From Reticulitermes lucifugus (taxonomy: Eukaryota > Arthropoda > Insecta > Blattodea > Rhinotermitidae): 36,108 bases of DNA. The notes under the pieces are model-generated. The model made no database searches, was not told the origin of the DNA, and was given only the letters and a program-made list of their open reading frames with translations. Position 1 is the stretch's first letter. The number at the start of each line of letters is the position of its first letter. Shown here piece after piece: positions 30,613 through 36,108 of this stretch. The stretch is taken from assembly GCA_026260175.1 (NCBI GenBank), contig JAKCWW010000791.1:48566-84673 (forward strand). Direction: 5' to 3'. A program made the translations under genes and the position numbers.

Positions 30613-30788
30613 GTGAGTGGATTTTTAATATACTTACTGACTGGTTTGTAATTTATTTTAGACTGAGTCCAATAGGCACTTCAAGACAAATATTAATATT
30701 CACTTGGATAATATTAATATAGTTTGTTCTTTTAGATTAATGGATGGAAGGATAATTTTTTTGCTTTAATATTTAATTGGTCTGCAGT

Positions 30789-30936
30789 TGGATGTATGGG
30801 TAGATTAATGTGTGGATGTTTTTGGATGGATCATTGTAAGGCTGAATGGTCTGTTTATGGATGGATGGGTGGATGGATAGATTTATAAGTGGATAAACTG
30901 ATGTAAAGATCCGTGGTTGGATGGCTGAATGATTGG
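30789..30936. repeat. Degenerate (GGAT)n tract
   Basis: Many GGATG/GGATGGAT units are mixed with diverged tetramers. It lies in LGR intron 3, 180 bp past exon 3. Confidence 0.8.
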
Positions 30937-32648
30937 CTGTGCTCAACTCCAAGACCCACAATTTATACAAAGCCTGTCACAATCTTTGCTCCGGGCAGAG
31001 AGAAAAGTGAGCTCGGCAATGCAAGGCGAGGTGACGGAGAATTACATCATATTATCTGCGCTGCTATGTGGTATGGTTAAAGTTGTTAGCACGTTTGAGA
31101 AATTTATTCTCTAGAACAAAGTTTGTTTATTTGCAATACATTTGCAAAATACGAGTATTTATTTGTCATGAAAGAAATGTCGCTGAAATGTTTGTAATCA
31201 AACATCCCGGATCACCAGCGTCGGGTAAAGAAACATCATATAGAATAGTGGAAAAATATGGGATCGTTGTTTCAGTGTTGGAAAAATAAAATACGAAAAC
31301 TTGCATAAATTAAGTATAAAAGTAAACAGCCAAAGTAACAGACGTTTCTTCACATCGTCTTAAAGCGCAGTGAGTGAGAGCAAAGTCACAGTTCCCATGA
31401 TTCTCGAAGGAACAAATTCCAACCTTAACGTCAAATGATTCCTGGCACCTGACACCTGAGTTATCGCAGGAGAAAATGTAGGAACGTCCACAACCTTTGC
31501 AACAACTGAAAGAAAATATTCGAAGAGAAATTGCCAGTATTGCAAAGGAGAGCTCTGTCATATGTCGTGATGTATTTTTAGATGTTGCTAGACTTTGAAA
31601 ACCCACGCCTGTCATCCGTTATCATCCGCACACATTACTATCGAGGATAATTTCATGAAAGTTTAAAAGGAAATATTAAAAAGCGAAGGTTTCAATTCTG
31701 GATGCGTAAATAAAAACTGCGTGTGAAAATTCACTGCAGGAAATTTAAGACCGAAACCATTTATTTCACGATCTATATTATCAGACGTTTGCATTCTTTG
31801 CGCGAATTTAAAAGTACGTTCTACCCAACTATAGCGTACCCTTCTACATGGCACAAAATGTATTAGTTTTATGTTAGTTATAAGCTGTATATAAACCACA
31901 ATACGCTCTAAGTTTTAATGGAATGAAATATTAAACGTGTTTAAATTACAGGATGTGTGAACAATTGGTCGCGTATCAATATAATGTAGCAAATAATCGC
32001 GGCGTGCACCAGCACAGACTGAAAAATCCATGAACGTAATAGTCTTTAAGCCAGTATTTGATTAGAGGGTATTTATAACAAACATCAGAAATAAGTATAG
32101 GGCGATTTTCCTTTCAAATTTAAGGGACACATTACTATTGGTCTTAGCCAGATACGTAAGCAAACTCTCTATAGGTAACTGCTAGGTTACCTGTGCAATG
32201 AATAACCTGTTTATACAGCCGAATTACAAGTGGCTTAGCCAGGAACGAATGCATCAAAATGCTTCATGTATTTCAACGGTTTCTACTTTAATGAACGGAA
32301 GATATGTTTGCTAAAGGTGGGCTAGAAACAGTGACAATAAACTGAGGCAAACAGGTGTGTCTACTAGATAACAATACACTGTTTTAAACCTACTGGTCAT
32401 TCTGAATGAAGATGGACAATACCTCTTGAAGTGGGGATCAACATTTGTTTTCCATGAAAGGGTCGGTCATGTCTTGCCTCGAAATTATTTCGGGCCGAAG
32501 CAAATGGCAGTAAATATATATCTGCAGTTAAAAGTATTATTTCATTACGCAATATTAACGGATCGGTCGTTATAATGGTAAAAAGGGCTGTTTTCTGTGA
32601 TTTACAAACTGGTTCCTTAAATATGATTTAGATGAATTTTGGACTTTA
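30937..32648. other. Intron 3, part without recognised elements
   Basis: Open frames here are short and overlap each other on both strands. None has an LRR pattern or phase-2 splice context. Confidence 0.5.
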
Positions 32649-32840
32649 AAGGCCGTGCCATGGCTCAGGCGGTTAGTCACCGGCATATTACCACGGAGGT
32701 TCGAGGTCGATTCCAGGTCATTTTGTATGAGATTTATGGCGGAAATTTTTCACTGGAACAGGTTTTCTTCCGAGTACTTCGGTTTTCCTCCGCTGTATCA
32801 TTCCACCAATGCTCCGTACTCATCTTCGTCTAGAAGTTGC
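32649..32840 (+). mobile_element. tRNA-derived SINE, family B, copy 3
   Basis: It has the same head as the 7363 copy (GGCCGTGCCATGGCTCAGGC), a B box decayed to GGTCGATTCCAGG, and the shared body GAGATTTATGGCGGAA, ACTGGAACAGG, GAGTACTTCGGTTTTCC. It lies in LGR intron 3, in sense orientation. Confidence 0.75.
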
Positions 32841-34755
32841 ACTTACCAAAAGGACAAACGGGCGAAGTTTGTGCTTTAAAAGCTTATATAACTGCAGCAA
32901 ATTTTTATTGAGATCGCACTGTGTACAGATATACCAACACGTAAAGAATGTCATTTTGACTGTGAAGTTAGGGGACCTGTCCTAAATACGATTTATAGTC
33001 TCAAGGCTTAGACACTCACTGAACAGGATCTGAGATGGAACTCGACTTTCTCGTATCAAGTTGTAGGCGTAATAAGTGACAACATAGTACGCCTTAAGCT
33101 AGTGGAAATTGTAACAATTCATTTTCTATTTTCATTGAAGTCTTCATGTTCAGGTTTTTGTTTAACCATTTAAAGTCTAAGACAAAAGAAGAAGAAGAAG
33201 CGGGGAGAGGGGCGTAGTGAAAAGCACTACATATCTTTATAGAGGGGAAAGAGAAAATTTACTGCTCTGAATCTTCCCGTACCGTGCCTGATAATCCTTA
33301 CGGTGAAGGTAGGCTGGAGAAAAGTTAGAGCCTTGGAAAGTGAAGAATGTAAGATGGGGGGGGGGGTGAACTGTTGGTGTGTGCAGTAGAAAAGAGAAGC
33401 TGAGCATATGGGCTCAATTTGTTTCGAAAGGCAACACCATGACGAAATGCTGAAGTTAATTTGGTGAGGGCTGTGTGAGAAATATGTACCGAAAGTGGAA
33501 TTTGGGTACCAATGCAGAATTTCCTCTAGGGCAGACGAAAACCGCGAAAAACTTTGATAGAGTTGGCCGGTCACTGGACCTTCAGGATGTCTACTGACTT
33601 CTATTCAGGAATCCAGAATTCAACTACACGAACCCCAGTGGCAGTATCTCCGTGTACAGTTGTTTCATCTTCAAAACTTGAAATATGAGGAAGTTCCATT
33701 TAATATTCACGCAATGCAGGTTTTCTATCTACACGTCAGGAATTACAAAACTATATTTTATTTATTGCAGGTTCAGTAGACTGCAAGATGTAATACGCGG
33801 ATGCATATGAGAGCATTCTTGCCATGTGTTTACTTTGAGAAACTTCGCCAATTTTAATACATTACCTCCATTAATACATTCGTTAATTTTAGTGATAAAT
33901 AAAATAAATGACGGCCGGTATGCTTTGTAGAATCTCAGAGTTTATTTCTCTTACAGCAACCTTAAAATGAGGTATAAATCTGTTGAATATATGACTATAC
34001 TAGGTCTACTTAATTTTTAAAGCTAGGAGACGTAGATTTGTTGCGGGTAAAAGCGTTTGTAAAATTTAAAAACATTTACAAAGTAACTATGATCAGTAGA
34101 GTATTTCACGATCAGGTAAGACTTACACACGGCTGAATAAATAAAACACAAAAAGCAAGATTCGAAGCAAACCAATCCCACAAATTCTGCGATAATCCTA
34201 TTAATTTATTTCATCAATAATTGTATTTTTTCTCTAATATTTTCTTTTCCTGTCTTTAGTCCTACATTCTTTCTTTCCCAATTATTTTTCCCTTCCTATC
34301 GCAGAACACTGTCCTTAGAGGCCTTCATTTTGTTGCCTGCAACATGTCGGTCTTAACATACCCGGGGAACTGAAGTAGTTTTGGCAATTCGGAGATTGAA
34401 CACGTGAAGGCAAGTAATGGCGCCTTTGCGAAGGCACTTGCAAATCGTCAACTAGGAAGGAGACTCCGTCACTGTAATCCGAAAGGGAGTTCGCCTCATC
34501 TGATTATTGGGAAACTGTCTGTTACTAGCCCCGCATTTACCTTTCATAAAAAAAAATTTGAAGGCGGGGAATAAAAGCAATTTTGTCATTTGTTAAAACC
34601 GAGGACATATAGGTTAACAACATTTACGAGTGAAGGAAAAGTATGCAAAGTCCCCATTAGGCCCATAACTCTACGGAAGGTTGTTTATATACGTTACATA
34701 TTTAGGAGAGACATCCGCTTGTGATGAAGATACACAAAGTAAAGGGGTGAAAGCG
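32841..34755. other. Intron 3, part without recognised elements
   Basis: It has a purine-rich patch with (GAA)n and the G11 run. A 115-codon minus frame (33227-33574) is the mirror of this biased patch. Confidence 0.5.
33356..33366. repeat. G11 homopolymer
   Basis: Eleven consecutive G on the + strand within a purine-rich stretch (33180-33420). Confidence 0.9.
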
Positions 34756-35033
34756 GTCAATCACAACTAAGTTTTATGTTACATTTTTATATAACTTTAA
34801 TGTAACATGTTTCGGCTTAAGTAAAAATGTCATCGTCAGGCGAAATTAGAGTACCAAATAAAAATTGAGATCTTTACTATATATATACCGAAATGAATAA
34901 TGGTTTAATATAATTAGCATGATAACTTATTTGGTACTATAGTTTCTTCTGATGGTGGCCTTTTGTACTTAAGCCGAAACATGTTGCATTAAAGTTATAT
35001 AATAATATAACATAAAACTTAGTTGTGATTGAC
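34756..35033. mobile_element. Foldback element 4 with 66-bp, 95% inverted arms
   Basis: The arms 34756-34821 and 34968-35033 are equal in length and match at 63 of 66 positions. Each ends inward in a (CTTAA)GCCGAAACATGTT block. A partner half-motif lies just inside on both sides: CCTGACGATGAC (minus, by 34840) and CTTCTGATGGTGGC (plus, 34946-34959). The plus copy has a GGC/GCC stem before GAAAC. The high arm identity suggests a fairly recent insertion or conversion between arms. Confidence 0.85.
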
Positions 35034-36047
35034 GACCTTCACCCGTTTATTTATATGCGTTACTTTAGTTTCTTATGATACTATTTTACCTTTCATGGAA
35101 TATGATGGTAGAAGTGACTCGAAAGTGTCATGAAATAACTATCTTACACTGGGCGATAAATTGACTTGCAGCTTGTACAGAAAACACATTCATCAAATCA
35201 GAAACAATTTACTTCGACTTCATTAGTCATAATCTGTATTTTCTTACATTTGGGTAAATTTATATCGTAGAGAAGACGAGGAGTTGTGAGCAGAAATCAT
35301 AAAATCTACTTGGTCATAATACAGATGCCGAGAACTGCCAATATATTAGTATTATTGTTGTTTCACTTTATTTTGTGAGGCACCAATTACGTGTAACTTA
35401 ATATGTCTTATATAAGCACACGCTTTCCTTCTGTTTTCATATTTGTAATCGTTCACTTCAAAACAATATTTTACCTACAGAATTTGATTTCATTATCTAT
35501 CTAGAAACGACATTTCACATTTGCAGTGATTAATCAAACCGTGAGCTAAGGAACTTCTCACATGACCACCATCTCCTTATTTTTCTTTATACAGAAATGT
35601 GACATAAAAATTTTTCCATATTTTTGTAAGATCTACAGGGCCCTTATTTGATCTGATATATATCGTCTGTCACTTCGCCCTGTGTGTAGGCGTTCGGCTG
35701 ACTGGGCTACATCAAACAAACGAACCGACAGGTAGTTACAACCTATATGTCACATAATGTAAGTATCGTATATTATCTCACGCCTTTATATGACCTTAAA
35801 TTAAGAGGCTCTACGGTCGTTTCCGCCATACAAGTGGGCGCTTCCTCTTGTATTTATTGTAAGAAATGAGCAAGCATGGCTTTAGAGAGGGTGATAGTAG
35901 CATAATTATCATACCAAGGTTCATGAAATTCGGATATATAGTTCAAAATTTGAAAATGGGAAACAGATATATTGACAGGTTGGTAAATATTTTCGCATCA
36001 TTTTTGCCCCTTTGTAGAGAGAAATTCTGGTAGTACTGAAAAATTAA
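35034..36047. other. Intron 3, right end
   Basis: AT-rich; nothing recognised before the SINE D head at 36048. Confidence 0.5.
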
Positions 36048-36108
36048 GGGGGCCGGGATAGCGTAGTCGGTATAGCGACTCGCTACGGGCTGGACGGTCC
36101 GGGGATCG
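36048..36108 (+). mobile_element. tRNA-derived SINE, family D, truncated by window end
   Basis: GGCCGGGATAGCGTAGTCGG, TATAGCGACTCGCTACGGGC and TGGACGGTCCGGGGATCG form the tRNA-like head with A box and most of the B box. This is the best-preserved family D head in the window. Confidence 0.75.

Larger units (their letters stand above)
30613..36108 (+). other. LGR1 intron 3 (incomplete, runs off the window)
   Basis: The intron begins at the GTGAGT after exon 3. No downstream sequence to 36108 combines an AG acceptor, phase 2 entry and an LRR pattern. It contains a degenerate (GGAT)n tract, SINE B (32649-32840), a foldback element (34756-35033) and the start of a SINE D copy at the right edge. 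Confidence 0.6.

Noticed and set aside
31952..32035. AAATTACAG|G acceptor with an open phase-2 frame
   Set aside because: It stays open for about 26 codons but has no Leu-rich spacing and no donor before the stop.
32148..32190. TTAGCCAG|ATAC as an acceptor for the expected I-Y-I-like repeat
   Set aside because: Weak pyrimidine tract and an in-frame stop within about 10 codons.
33771..33810. TTTATTGCAG|G acceptor as possible LGR exon 4
   Set aside because: In phase 2 it reads a dozen codons with no LRR pattern and then hits a stop at 33808 with no donor.

Overview
The window looks like insect genomic DNA, most likely from a cockroach or termite (Blattodea). It is AT-rich and intron-scale, with almost no long open frames. 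It is packed with tRNA-headed SINEs, decayed non-LTR retrotransposon 3' ends, a dead mariner-like transposase, pogo/Tigger-like remnants, foldback elements and micro/minisatellites. The Blattodea assignment is inferred from the style of the repeats, not from a diagnostic gene.

The one gene I can support is the 5' part of a leucine-rich-repeat glycoprotein-hormone-type GPCR (type A LGR, insect LGR1-like) on the + strand. Exon 1 (21812-22068, ATG to donor) encodes a signal-peptide-like start, a Cys-rich LRR N-cap and the first strand of the LRR domain. Exon 2 (25431-25505) and exon 3 (30538-30612) are each exactly 75 bp. They have AG/GTGAGT boundaries, all in phase 2, and each supplies about one LRR. 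The joined frame is open for 135 codons plus 2 nt. The rest of the ectodomain and the seven-helix domain are not in the window. Intron 3 runs at least 5.5 kb to the right edge.

Layout: 1-12.8 kb is intergenic or upstream intron, with SINE families A, B and C, three decayed transposon coding fragments, and a 49-bp minisatellite interrupted by a 745-base assembly gap. From 12.8 to 21.8 kb it is gene-free, rich in degenerate hammerhead-ribozyme-like motifs and foldback elements. From 21.8 to 36.1 kb are the LGR exons in large introns filled with SINE family D, a 10-bp minisatellite, an RTE-like 3' end and two more foldbacks.

The two most interesting non-coding signals are these. (1) A motif of the form CTGA(A/T)GA - hairpin - (C)GAAAC(G/A)T(C/G) recurs at least 13 times on both strands, and several copies sit inside 250-325 bp inverted-repeat elements; this may be the footprint of Penelope-like/retrozyme-type elements. 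(2) The architecture around the LGR exons: a Tigger-like terminus supplies the apparent branch point of exon 1, and SINEs in opposite orientation flank the frame-neutral exon 2.
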